From positions 130,456 through 194,455 of the forward strand of contig NZ_JAMOKG010000001.1 of NCBI RefSeq assembly GCF_023656565.1: a DNA stretch of 64,000 nucleotides, given 5' to 3'. Numbering within the stretch: position 1 is the stretch's first letter; every line of letters starts with the position of its first letter. Positions 9,470-16,771 of this stretch are shown here, piece after piece. The notes below the pieces were generated by a model. It was not told the DNA's origin. It saw only the letters and a program-made list of their open reading frames with translations, and made no database searches. The DNA comes from Flavobacterium tyrosinilyticum. GTDB taxonomy: Bacteria > Bacteroidota > Bacteroidia > Flavobacteriales > Flavobacteriaceae. Position numbers and translations under genes: made by a program.

Positions 9470-9477
9470 CAAAGGTA
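9470..9477 (-). promoter_or_regulatory. promoter -7 element TACCTTTG of era
   Basis: Exact consensus match on the minus strand, 20 bases before the era start codon, so the 5' leader would be very short. Confidence 0.55.
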
Positions 9478-9524
9478 GTCATATCAACTCAATACAGAAA
9501 ATAAAACATTTTTTTAAGTTTTCG

Positions 9525-9554
9525 TTGGATTTCTCAAAAATCGACGTATCTTTG
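9525..9554 (+). promoter_or_regulatory. promoter of tRNA-fMet copy 1
   Basis: TTG at 9525-9527, a 19-base spacer and TATCTTTG at 9547-9554, ending 12 bases before the tRNA. The same boxes with the same 19-base spacing precede the second copy at 42141-42170. Confidence 0.8.
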
Positions 9555-9566
9555 CACCCGAAACAT

Positions 9567-9639
9567 CGCGGGATAGAGCAGTAGGCAGCTCGTCGGGCTC
9601 ATAACCCGAAGGTCACAGGTTCGAGTCCTGTTCCCGCTA
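9567..9639 (+). tRNA. initiator tRNA-fMet(CAU), copy 1
   Basis: A full cloverleaf folds: acceptor CGCGGGA pairs with TCCCGCT except for the first base (C1 opposite T72), the unpaired 1-72 position that marks initiator tRNAs. The anticodon stem contains the three G-C pairs typical of initiators (GTCGGGCTCATAACCCGAA), with anticodon CAT. The T arm is GGTTCGAGTCC. CCA is not encoded. The gene is identical in sequence to the copy at 42183-42255, including upstream bases from the promoter onward. Confidence 0.96.
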
Positions 9640-9646
9640 CTAAGTA

Positions 9647-9677
9647 AAACACCACTTGAAAAAGATGGTGTTTTTTT
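9647..9677 (+). terminator. terminator after tRNA-fMet copy 1
   Basis: aaaacacca and tggtgtttt pair around an 11-base loop and are followed by a T run, 8 bases past the tRNA end. Confidence 0.75.
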
Positions 9678-9692
9678 ATTCAAAATTTTAAT

Positions 9693-9748
9693 AGCCGTCG
9701 GACTCATATCCGCAGCGGCGGACACAGGTTCAAGTCCTTTTCCCGCTA
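9693..9748 (+). pseudogene. degenerate 3' part of a tRNA-fMet
   Basis: The stretch retains the anticodon arm outline (gccgtcggactcatatccg) and the T arm plus acceptor end (acaggttcaagtcc, tcccgctac) of the initiator tRNA 54 bases upstream, but the D arm is missing and the anticodon stem no longer pairs. It cannot make a tRNA. Together with a similar remnant at 10757-10812 it flanks the NERD gene. Each is preceded by the same bases (attcaaaattttaa), so the unit repeated is longer than the tRNA fragment. Confidence 0.8.
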
Positions 9749-9756
9749 CTAAGACA

Positions 9757-9787
9757 AAAGCTTCAGAGAAATCTGGAGCTTTTTTTG
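9757..9787 (+). terminator. aagcttcaga-type hairpin terminator
   Basis: aaaagcttcaga pairs with tctggagctttt (one G-T wobble) followed by T6. The same hairpin follows the tRNAs at 42183 and 45812 and occurs at several other gene ends in this window. Confidence 0.8.
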
Positions 9788-9817
9788 TTTATCTTCAATT
9801 TTTAAAATATCCTTGCA

Positions 9818-9843
9818 TTCACGAGCGCGACGCCCACGCTAGC
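9818..9843. repeat. cgagcg-hairpin REP-like repeat, copy 1
   Basis: A diverged copy of a 26-base repeat that starts ttcacgagcg and ends cgctagc. Better copies at 43755-43780 and 44599-44619 contain a perfect CGAGCG-GGA-CGCTCG hairpin. Copies lie just past the 3' ends of minus-strand cargo genes. Confidence 0.7.
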
Positions 9844-9864
9844 AACGTTTTGTCAAATTCTATT

Positions 9865-10602
9865 TTAATATTTTTTTGTGAATTTACATTTAGGATACGA
9901 TTTACACCCAAAAAATTTCCCAAATTCTCCTTTTCTTTCAACTAAACTATTACCACATCTTGGGCATTTCTTTTCTTGAATTTTTTTCTCTCGATCGTTA
10001 ATCCTTTGTTTAATTGAATTAATGTGTTCCTTTTTCTTGAACGAATCAACTAAATTAGAAGCATTAATTTTTTCAAAAATTTTTTCCTTAACTTCTTCTG
10101 AGAGATTTACAGTTGAGTATTTTTTAATTGTTCTTAACAGACGATGCATATTAACAACATCTACGCTAGTATCTATTTTTATTTTAGCATTTGTCGAGAA
10201 AACAATAACAGATATATATTCTAGATTCCTGTATTCTTTTAGACAGATTTTCAAAGCTCTTATATGTCCTGCATTTTGGAAAATAGGATTATAAAACTTG
10301 GCTTTATATTTATATATTACCTGGGTCCAGTATTCCGATTTTTCATAGCCAACAATCCATCCTTTATAGTTTTTGGTTTCAATAACAAATATTCCGAAAC
10401 TAGAAATGATTACATGATCAATTTGAGTGGTTACTTCGCCTCTTTGTAAAACGACATTATGGATGACTTTATAATCTGATTTATCTAAAAAATGCAATAT
10501 TGAAGAAACTGTTTTCTCGCCAATTATTCCTTTAATTTTTGCCTTATAAAAACCAAAAATAAAAACAAGGAAAAAAATCACAATTAGTAAAATTAACTCC
10601 AT
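9865..10602 (-). CDS. NERD-domain protein with C-terminal zinc ribbon
   Basis: 245 residues. Residues 1-20 are one hydrophobic membrane segment. About 25-140 form a NERD (nuclease-related) domain: GEKTVSSIL, QIDHVIISSFGIFVIETKNY and a following KGW give the E, D and E-x-K residues of the restriction-nuclease-like fold. The C-terminal 35 residues are a topoisomerase-type zinc ribbon with CPRCG and CKSYPKC. Such proteins are thought to act on DNA or RNA at the membrane; the substrate is unknown. The gene is flanked by degenerate tRNA-fMet remnants at 9693-9748 and 10757-10812, which suggests acquisition at the tRNA locus. Confidence 0.85.
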   Translation of the reverse strand: MELILLIVIFFLVFIFGFYKAKIKGIIGEKTVSSILHFLDKSDYKVIHNVVLQRGEVTTQIDHVIISSFGIFVIETKNYKGWIVGYEKSEYWTQVIYKYKAKFYNPIFQNAGHIRALKICLKEYRNLEYISVIVFSTNAKIKIDTSVDVVNMHRLLRTIKKYSTVNLSEEVKEKIFEKINASNLVDSFKKKEHINSIKQRINDREKKIQEKKCPRCGNSLVERKGEFGKFFGCKSYPKCKFTKKY

Positions 10603-10756
10603 AAATTCTTAGGCTATTAAATCCGTCCCAATATAAAAATTATATCAAAACATTATCAATTAGCAATTTTATGAAATTTTAAGCAAACTGATTAAATATT
10701 CAAGCACCTCATTATAACAATGAAAAGCTGGTGTTTTTCTTATTCAAAATTTTAAC

Positions 10757-10812
10757 AGCTCGTCAGACTCATATCCGTCGCCGCGGACACAGGTTCGAGT
10801 CCTGTTCTCGCT
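10757..10812 (+). pseudogene. second degenerate tRNA-fMet 3' part
   Basis: Retains cagctcgtc, the CAT-centred loop region, acaggttcgagtcctgt and ctcgcta of the initiator tRNA, with a broken anticodon stem and no D or full acceptor stem. It is similar to the remnant at 9693-9748 and is likewise followed by the aagcttcaga hairpin, making an imperfect direct repeat of about 100 bases around the NERD gene. Confidence 0.78.
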
Positions 10813-10818
10813 AATAAG

Positions 10819-10849
10819 AAAAAGCTCCAGATTTCTCTGAAGCTTTTTC
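10819..10849. terminator. aagcttcaga-type hairpin
   Basis: Arms aaaaagctccaga and tctgaagcttttt have one C-A mismatch on the plus strand but a G-T wobble on the minus strand, so it works better for the minus-strand hydrolase gene that ends at 10931. Confidence 0.65.
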
Positions 10850-10862
10850 TTTTACCTTTTCC

Positions 10863-10898
10863 GATTCTCTTTGCGGGCACAGATTGCAAATCTGCGCT
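10863..10898. repeat. 36-base repeat downstream of the tRNA remnants, copy 1
   Basis: Starts gattctctttgcgggc and contains the palindrome cagattgcaaatctg. An almost identical 36-base copy is at 42310-42345, downstream of the second tRNA-fMet. It lies between the hairpin and the 3' end of the serine hydrolase gene. Confidence 0.7.
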
Positions 10899-10930
10899 AT
10901 TGTTGCCTACATGTCGGAATGATCGGATTT

Positions 10931-12319
10931 TTATTTCATACGTTTTGCTTCTATCTTTTTTCCATTCTGTAATAAAAACAAATTTGAAATTTCTCCTTTT
11001 TCGTTCTTTTCAAACTGAATTTGTGCATCTACTACTTTGTAGAAAAATAACATTTCACTTTCTACAAATATTCGGAACGCATCTTGTCCTGTCAATTGTG
11101 AAAAAAGTTGGTCTTTATCTAATGAAATTTTGATTTCATACTCATTTTCAACTGCATAAGTCCCAACAAACTTTTGAAGTTCTTCAGGAGTAATACTAAT
11201 TTCTTTTCTGATTTTTTGCACAGGCAATGGTTTATTATAGAGAATACTTCTAATTGCTTTAGAAGGAATTGTAACGTTGCTGTGATTTTGAAGTATTATT
11301 ATTGTTTTATCATTTGTAAGATGTCTATCGATAAAAGTTACATAACCTGGCCATCCCCCATCATGGTTTGCAATTTTTCCAAAATCAGCATTTTCTTCAA
11401 TGCCCCAACCAAAACCATAATTCCTTTTAGCTCCGTCTTTCAAAGTTGCTAATTCAAAAACTGATTTCATATCCTCTTTTGTGAGTAATTTATTGCTATA
11501 TAATGCTCTATCCCAAATCAATAAATCGTTTACAGTTGAATTAACTCCTCCGTCTCCAACAACACCATCAAGCCAAATAACAATTTTAGTTTCTTCCAAT
11601 TCGTCTGGTAAAACATATTTTTTTAAACTATCTGAGTAAACGTATCCAAAAGCATAATTGTCAATTTTCTTTGGCGATAATCTACGATTGTACGCAAAGG
11701 TATTTTTCATTTTTAAAGGTCGGAAAATAGCCTTGTTTAGATAGTCAGCGTATGTCATACCCGATGCTTTCTCAATTATTGATGCCAATAGTGCATAGCC
11801 CGTATTGCTATATTCCCATTTAGTATTTGGCTCAAATAGTATTTTGGGTTGATGTTTACTAAATATATTAATTATGTCTTTGTTAGTGGCAATTTTAGAT
11901 TTGTCAAATAAACTATCCATAAGCTGCATATAGTCTGGTAGACCTCCTGTATGATTCAATAAGTTTTTTACCGTTACCCCTTTATAAAAAGAAAGTTCGG
12001 GTAAGTATTTTGTGATGTCATCGTCCAAATTCAACTTCCCTTTTTCTTTAAGGATCATGATACCCATAGCTGTAAACTGCTTTGAACAAGATGCCAATTC
12101 AAAAATCGAATTTTCGTTCAATTTTTTTTTTGTTGTTTCATTTGCAAGTCCAAAACTACGGCTATAAATAACTTTCCCTTTTTCTGCAATTAGAACATTT
12201 CCATTGATTTTCTCTTTTGAATAAAGAGAGTTGAGTAAACTGTCAATTTTTTGAATTCTGTCTTGTCCAAATGTAAGATGTGCAATTAAAAGAAGTCCGA
12301 TTGTAATTGTTAATTTCAT
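10931..12319 (-). CDS. exported serine hydrolase, beta-lactamase/DD-peptidase family
   Basis: 462 residues. Signal peptide 1-18 (ends TFG before Q). The class C beta-lactamase-like fold is recognisable by the nucleophile motif SCSK (SxxK, about residue 78), the second motif YSNTGY (about 170) and the third motif HDGG (about 318), with NHTGGLPDYM between them. About 385-462 form a small beta-rich C-terminal domain typical of this family. It probably hydrolyses or transfers amide or ester bonds in the periplasm. The family includes D-aminopeptidases, esterases and beta-lactamases, and sequence alone does not decide. A TATATTTG element on the minus strand at 12460-12467 is a likely promoter. Confidence 0.88.
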   Translation of the reverse strand: MKLTITIGLLLIAHLTFGQDRIQKIDSLLNSLYSKEKINGNVLIAEKGKVIYSRSFGLANETTKKKLNENSIFELASCSKQFTAMGIMILKEKGKLNLDDDITKYLPELSFYKGVTVKNLLNHTGGLPDYMQLMDSLFDKSKIATNKDIINIFSKHQPKILFEPNTKWEYSNTGYALLASIIEKASGMTYADYLNKAIFRPLKMKNTFAYNRRLSPKKIDNYAFGYVYSDSLKKYVLPDELEETKIVIWLDGVVGDGGVNSTVNDLLIWDRALYSNKLLTKEDMKSVFELATLKDGAKRNYGFGWGIEENADFGKIANHDGGWPGYVTFIDRHLTNDKTIIILQNHSNVTIPSKAIRSILYNKPLPVQKIRKEISITPEELQKFVGTYAVENEYEIKISLDKDQLFSQLTGQDAFRIFVESEMLFFYKVVDAQIQFEKNEKGEISNLFLLQNGKKIEAKRMK

Positions 12320-12670
12320 TTTTTTATTTCTGGTTAATTAATGTAGGTGAGATGTCTCGCAAAATTGCCAACAACTTATTTATATGTGTGACAAAACCAC
12401 ACAAAGTCATCCAAATTTTGGTAGTTATGTATGATAAATTTCATACATTATTTATCTTTCAAATATATATTTTTTTAACTGCAAATTGTTAAAAAGACAG
12501 TAAATTTGATTGATGCTTTTTAGCACTTAAATGAGTGGCTATCAAACAAAAAACATAAAAAAATTAAGATTCACCTGCTAAAATATTGTAATAACACAAG
12601 ATAATCTGGTTAGATATTTTAATGCTCGTAAGCTTTAATCATAACTTGTAGCCATTATTACAGCCAGAAT
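12320..12670. other. intergenic stretch, 351 bases
   Basis: AT-rich. It holds the TATATTTG -7 element of the hydrolase gene (12460-12467, minus strand). I see no convincing reading frame, RNA or long hairpin in the rest. Confidence 0.5.
12460..12467 (-). promoter_or_regulatory. promoter -7 element TATATTTG (minus strand)
   Basis: Exact TAnnTTTG match about 140 bases before the serine hydrolase start. No TTG at the standard spacing was seen. Confidence 0.4.
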
Positions 12671-13312
12671 TTAATTCAGCCAATATTCCAATTTCTTTTC
12701 TGAGTAATAAGGTCCATAAGAAATTTGGACTTCTCTTTTTCCTGCTTTTGGAATCAAAAATGAGATTTTTATTTTTCCAGTTCTGTTTTCAATCAAGGTT
12801 AATATTTTTACATAATTTTCGTGTATAATTCCTTCTTTTTGAGCCATTTTAATTATTTTCTGTGATTTCCTCATTGTCCTTTTAGTAGGCGAACAACCAA
12901 AAACTGCTTTGTACTTTCTTGGTCTAATAGAGTCCAAAGTTTTTTTATTGAGAACAGGTTTTATAAAATCTTCATAATCGTTGAAACTTACTCCAATTTC
13001 GTTAGCATCATTTCCGTAAGAGTATGTATGATTATTATCGAAAAGAAAATCTTCATAAATTCCATATTTACTTTCCAAGAAATTATATCCCTCAACTATT
13101 AAAATTGTTGAACTTGTTGTATCAATTCGTTTTTGAGTTTGGTAATCTTCTCTTTTTGAAATTAATAATTTAAAACACTTAATTTGTTCTGGCTCTAATT
13201 CGTTTTGTATTGAGTCTAGAGTGTTAATTGTAACTTCATTCCAATTGCCTTTCTTTTGTGCAAAAGATAGAATAGAGGTCAATAATATAAATCTTGTAAT
13301 GATTTTTCTCAT
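12671..13312 (-). CDS. exported protein of unknown function
   Basis: The frame is 217 residues from 13324, but the start at 13312 (MRKIITRFILLTSILSFAQ) is preferred because it begins the signal peptide directly. The mature protein of about 195 residues is rich in Lys, Ile and Tyr, with a central FGCSPTKRTMRKSQKI segment and a C-terminal beta-like part (KISFLIPKAGKREVQISYG). I do not recognise a family. It is followed upstream in the operon direction by the SUMF1 lipoprotein gene at 13494, about 180 bases away, so co-transcription is possible but not shown. Confidence 0.7.
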   Translation of the reverse strand: MRKIITRFILLTSILSFAQKKGNWNEVTINTLDSIQNELEPEQIKCFKLLISKREDYQTQKRIDTTSSTILIVEGYNFLESKYGIYEDFLFDNNHTYSYGNDANEIGVSFNDYEDFIKPVLNKKTLDSIRPRKYKAVFGCSPTKRTMRKSQKIIKMAQKEGIIHENYVKILTLIENRTGKIKISFLIPKAGKREVQISYGPYYSEKKLEYWLN

Positions 13313-13493
13313 ATGACTTAACATTTATATGATCTGCTTTACAGAATGTTCTCAAATTAAAGGAATAATTACAAGTATCACATCTTCAAATCCTACAACA
13401 TTCCGTCTGTATTTATAAACTAATATTTCCATTTGCCTACTTAACTATTTTATGAGGATTATTAGGCAAAAAAATATCTCGGCTTAGCAGTTT

Positions 13494-14306
13494 TTATTTG
13501 TCTTTTGCTATTCTAAATCCAAAACCATCATTTCGCGTGTCTTTTGGAGATTGGTATCTCACTTCCGGCATATGAATTCCGTATTCTAATGGTTTTCCAT
13601 CTGCACTTTGGGTTTCGTAAAACCAACTTACACCTTTCGAGATTTTATATGATCCTTCTCCTTCTGGTGGTCCTTGAGTATTGTGTTTGCTTACTAAACT
13701 ATCCTTTTCAGGATTATACCAATCAGAAACCCACTCCCCAACATTCCCAGTCATATCATAAATTCCTAGTTCATTAGGTTTAAGAAGTCCCACTTTATGG
13801 AAAATATTATCTGAGTTTTCTTTTACCCAACCAATCTCAATGGGATTATTACTGCCACTATATTTGTAGTTTTTAGTTTTCTTTCCACCTTTAGCAGCAT
13901 ACTCCCACTCTGCTTCCGTTGGTAATCTTCCTCCTGCCCATTTTGCATAATCATTTGCTTCATCCCAAGTGGCAAGCATCGGATTTTCGTCTATCCATTT
14001 ATAATATACTTTTACTCCATGTGCATTTTCTATAGGTGCGTCTGGCATTTTTCTTCCCGTTTTTTCACAAAACTGCCTAAACTGTTTAACCGTTATTTCA
14101 TATTTACTTATATAAAAATCATCGAGTTCAACCATTCGGTTCGGACTCGTAAAACCATTTATGGTGTCTCCTTTGGGGCTAATGACGATTTGGTTTTTAC
14201 CTTGTTCAAAAGTGCCACCCTCTACAAAAATCCAGTCAACATTGTCTTCTTTACAGGAAGTAAATACCAAAAGTCCAAGAAAGATTATCAATATTTGTGT
14301 TTTCAT
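13494..14306 (-). CDS. SUMF1-domain (FGE-like) lipoprotein without catalytic cysteines
   Basis: 270 residues with a lipobox at 14-18 (FTSC), so it is probably a membrane-anchored lipoprotein. The FGE-sulfatase/SUMF1 fold is clear: WIFVEGGTFEQG at the start, DDFYISKYEITVKQFRQFC, RLPTEAEWEYAAKGG, NVGEWVSDWY and the ending GFGFRIAKD. Active formylglycine-generating enzymes carry a Cys pair in the segment before the final strand. Here that segment (KGVSWFYETQSADGKP and following residues) has none, so sulfatase activation is unlikely. Bacteroidota use such domains structurally, for instance in the gliding proteins GldJ and GldK. A binding or scaffold role is inferred. Confidence 0.88.
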   Translation of the reverse strand: MKTQILIIFLGLLVFTSCKEDNVDWIFVEGGTFEQGKNQIVISPKGDTINGFTSPNRMVELDDFYISKYEITVKQFRQFCEKTGRKMPDAPIENAHGVKVYYKWIDENPMLATWDEANDYAKWAGGRLPTEAEWEYAAKGGKKTKNYKYSGSNNPIEIGWVKENSDNIFHKVGLLKPNELGIYDMTGNVGEWVSDWYNPEKDSLVSKHNTQGPPEGEGSYKISKGVSWFYETQSADGKPLEYGIHMPEVRYQSPKDTRNDGFGFRIAKDK

Positions 14307-14672
14307 ATTGTTTCCTTAAAATTACGATCACTATATCTGACAACTATACAAATCTATCCAAATTTGTATAATACTACGATACTTTAAAGAAACAAAATTC
14401 CTTGCGACAAAGACAAAATCTCTTAAAAAAAACTAAACTTTTTTGCCTTTTCCAAATAAAAATTTCCCAATAAACCTCTCTCTCGCCCTAGACCAAAATA
14501 TCTTATAATTCTTTCATAATTTTAGTTAATCATTTCTTAATCTGCTAAGAAAACAATTTGCATTACTATAAATTCGTCCTGTGATTTAGTATGAAATTAG
14601 CTATCTTTTAAAAATAGCATCATTCTAATTACATTCCAAAAACAAAACTTAAAAACAACTAAATACCAAAAC
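14307..14672. other. intergenic stretch between divergent genes, 366 bases
   Basis: Very AT-rich and must contain the promoters for the SUMF1 gene (minus) and the AraC-type gene (plus). I found no exact TAnnTTTG element placed well enough to call, no RNA and no repeat. Confidence 0.4.
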
Positions 14673-15809
14673 GTGATTTATACCACACTTTTAAATATTG
14701 CGGTTTTTCAGGGAATAGTTTTAGGCTTTATTATTTTAAAGTCTTCCATTTTCAATAGTAATTCAAATAAATATCTGGCAGGTTTGCTTTTTACACTTTC
14801 CATTATATTACTGAATCATGTTTTTGAGGTTGAAGATGCGTTTACTCCTTACCCTTTCCTTCGCTTTATTGATCATATCGAATGGACATTTCTAATACCC
14901 GCTTTTATATTCCTGTTTATTATAAACCGAATTGATGATTCTGTAAAAAGCAAGCAAAAATCTTATTTGTGTTTTATTCCCTTTGCGTACACCGTGATAC
15001 TTAATATTGCTTGCGATCTGGATCGTATTGCAGGACTTTACACTATTCCTGAATCGGGTTCTGGTTTACTCAAAATACTTGGTCTGATTCATCTTGTGTT
15101 AGCCATTACATTCATGCCTTTTTTACTGTGTTACTCTTATTTTATGCTAAGACATTTAAAAGATCCACAGGAAAAAAATTGGATTTTTATCCTATTAACA
15201 ATTGTTTCTTCATCGCTATTTGCTTTTCTTATTATTGCTTTAGCTAATAAATTTATTCCATTTGACCTTTCTGCAACGATGAGCATCTTGGCTTTTTTTG
15301 CCACATTTATAATTCATTGGACTGCTTATATCGGTATTTATAAATACAAGCTGGCTAAAGACCACGAAGCTGTTTACAATTTTTTAAACAGAGATTTAGC
15401 CATTTCGCCCGCCCATGTTCAAATTATAGAAAATGACACTCGAGAAGAATATAGCGAATCTATCACGGCAGATAATCTTTACTTTCAAGAACTAGAACTT
15501 CTTTGCAAAGAGCATCACATTTATACTGACAGTACATTAAATAGAGAAAAAGTTGCCGAAAAATTAGGCATAAGCCCAGGATATGTTTCTCTAATTGTAA
15601 ACACAATAACAGAAGACAACTTTGCCAACTACATCAACAAATATCGGGTTGAAGCGGTTAAGGAAATGATTTCAAATTCTGAATATGAAAACTATAATTT
15701 GCTCGCAATGGGTCTAGAATCTGGCTTTACTTCCAAAACCACTTTTTATAAAGCTTTTAAAAAAATTACTGGCCAAACACCAAATGAGTATAAAAACAAC
15801 CTCAAATAA
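14673..15809 (+). CDS. membrane-embedded AraC-family transcriptional regulator
   Basis: 378 residues from a GTG start, which opens directly into the first membrane helix. Residues 1-230 contain about seven hydrophobic helices (for example IAVFQGIVLGFIILKS, TIVSSSLFAFLIIALA, and IIHWTAYIGIY before the cytoplasmic part). About 275-378 form an AraC-type double helix-turn-helix: REKVAEKLGISPGYVSLIVN then SGFTSKTTFYKAFKKITGQT followed by PNEYK. The layout suggests a one-component sensor that binds DNA from the membrane. Its target is not evident. The barrel gene at 15898, 88 bases downstream, is a simple candidate. Confidence 0.88.
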   Translation: MIYTTLLNIAVFQGIVLGFIILKSSIFNSNSNKYLAGLLFTLSIILLNHVFEVEDAFTPYPFLRFIDHIEWTFLIPAFIFLFIINRIDDSVKSKQKSYLCFIPFAYTVILNIACDLDRIAGLYTIPESGSGLLKILGLIHLVLAITFMPFLLCYSYFMLRHLKDPQEKNWIFILLTIVSSSLFAFLIIALANKFIPFDLSATMSILAFFATFIIHWTAYIGIYKYKLAKDHEAVYNFLNRDLAISPAHVQIIENDTREEYSESITADNLYFQELELLCKEHHIYTDSTLNREKVAEKLGISPGYVSLIVNTITEDNFANYINKYRVEAVKEMISNSEYENYNLLAMGLESGFTSKTTFYKAFKKITGQTPNEYKNNLK

Positions 15810-15897
15810 GTACCATTTTATACATTTTTGAGTTTTTGAAACCTTTTATAATTTTTCTTATACCAATTTTGGCTTCAAATAATTCAAATCAATTTTT

Positions 15898-16434
15898 ATG
15901 AAAAAAATTTTATTGCTAGCTGTTTTTACAGTTTTAGGATTTGCAAATGTGAATGCCCAAGAAATTAAATTTGGAGCTAAAGCAGGTTTAAACTTTTCAA
16001 CTGTTAATGGAAGTAACACCAACAACATTGATTATGTAACATCATATCATTTTGGTGTTGTATCAGAAATTCCAATCTCTGATAAATTTTCCTTCCAGCC
16101 TGAAATAATGTATTCGCGTCAAGGATATAGCTTCAATAATGATGTTGTTGCTATGAATTATTTGAACATTCCTTTAATGGGAAAATATTACGTAACAAAA
16201 GGATTAAGTCTTGAAGCCGGACCGCAAATAGGTTTTTTACTTTCTGCTAAAAATGAAGGGGTGAAAGTAACAAATTCATTCACTACTTTTGATTTTGGCG
16301 TTAATTTTGGCGTAGGCTATAAATTAGAAAACGGACTTAATTTTGGTGCCAGATACAACTTAGGAATAACTAAGGTTGATACTGATAATAGAAATGGAGT
16401 ATTTCAAGTATCTGTTGGTTACTTCTTTTTCTAA
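15898..16434 (+). CDS. small outer-membrane beta-barrel (porin-family / PorT-like)
   Basis: 178 residues. Signal peptide 1-20 (ends VNA before Q). The rest has about eight amphipathic strands with the usual opening KFGAKAGLNFSTVNG and repeated Gly-aromatic patterns (GFNFGARYNLGITKV-like), ending GVFQVSVGYFFF with a terminal Phe, the signal for barrel insertion. It matches the outer-membrane beta-barrel family PF13568 in length and pattern. Substrate or role is unknown. Its own terminator follows at 16517-16550. Confidence 0.85.
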   Translation: MKKILLLAVFTVLGFANVNAQEIKFGAKAGLNFSTVNGSNTNNIDYVTSYHFGVVSEIPISDKFSFQPEIMYSRQGYSFNNDVVAMNYLNIPLMGKYYVTKGLSLEAGPQIGFLLSAKNEGVKVTNSFTTFDFGVNFGVGYKLENGLNFGARYNLGITKVDTDNRNGVFQVSVGYFFF

Positions 16435-16516
16435 AATTTAATACTCTCATCGCTTTTACACTTGGAACTCCTTAGAAAAAGAAGATCATAATAAACGATG
16501 AGTATAGATTTTAATT

Positions 16517-16550
16517 TAAAAGCTTCAGAGATCTCTGAAGCTTTTTTTAT
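16517..16550 (+). terminator. terminator after the small barrel gene
   Basis: Perfect 28-base palindrome built on agcttcagagatctctgaag, then a T run. It is a member of the aagcttcaga hairpin group. The remaining bases to 16771 are AT-rich with no further signal. Confidence 0.85.
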
Positions 16551-16771
16551 AAATATACTTTATCTATATAAAACCCGTTATTGCTTTACAATAATTTAAT
16601 ATCATGTTTTCTTAATAACTGATTTTATATTATTAAATGTTTTCTTAAATTTGCAATTCCGTAATGAAACGATTCGTTTTTATTCCAAAATTGTGATTTT
16701 CATATCAATACCACAAAAACAACTTTAAAATTTCTTAAAAACAAATTATATTATAATTACAATTCAACACA

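Noticed and set aside
9534..9725. Minus-strand frame across tRNA-fMet and its first remnant
   Set aside because: Translates tRNA sequence and its flanks (a known annotation artefact: SSGNRTRTCDLRV).
9693..10812. Remnants at 9693 and 10757 as functional tRNAs
   Set aside because: They lack the D arm and the anticodon stem no longer pairs.
9567..10812. A prophage or ICE inserted at tRNA-fMet
   Set aside because: No integrase, excisionase or structural gene is present; only one cargo gene and repeats.
10931..12319. Antibiotic-resistance beta-lactamase call
   Set aside because: The SxxK, YxN and HxG motifs fit the whole esterase/peptidase superfamily; specific beta-lactamase activity cannot be claimed.
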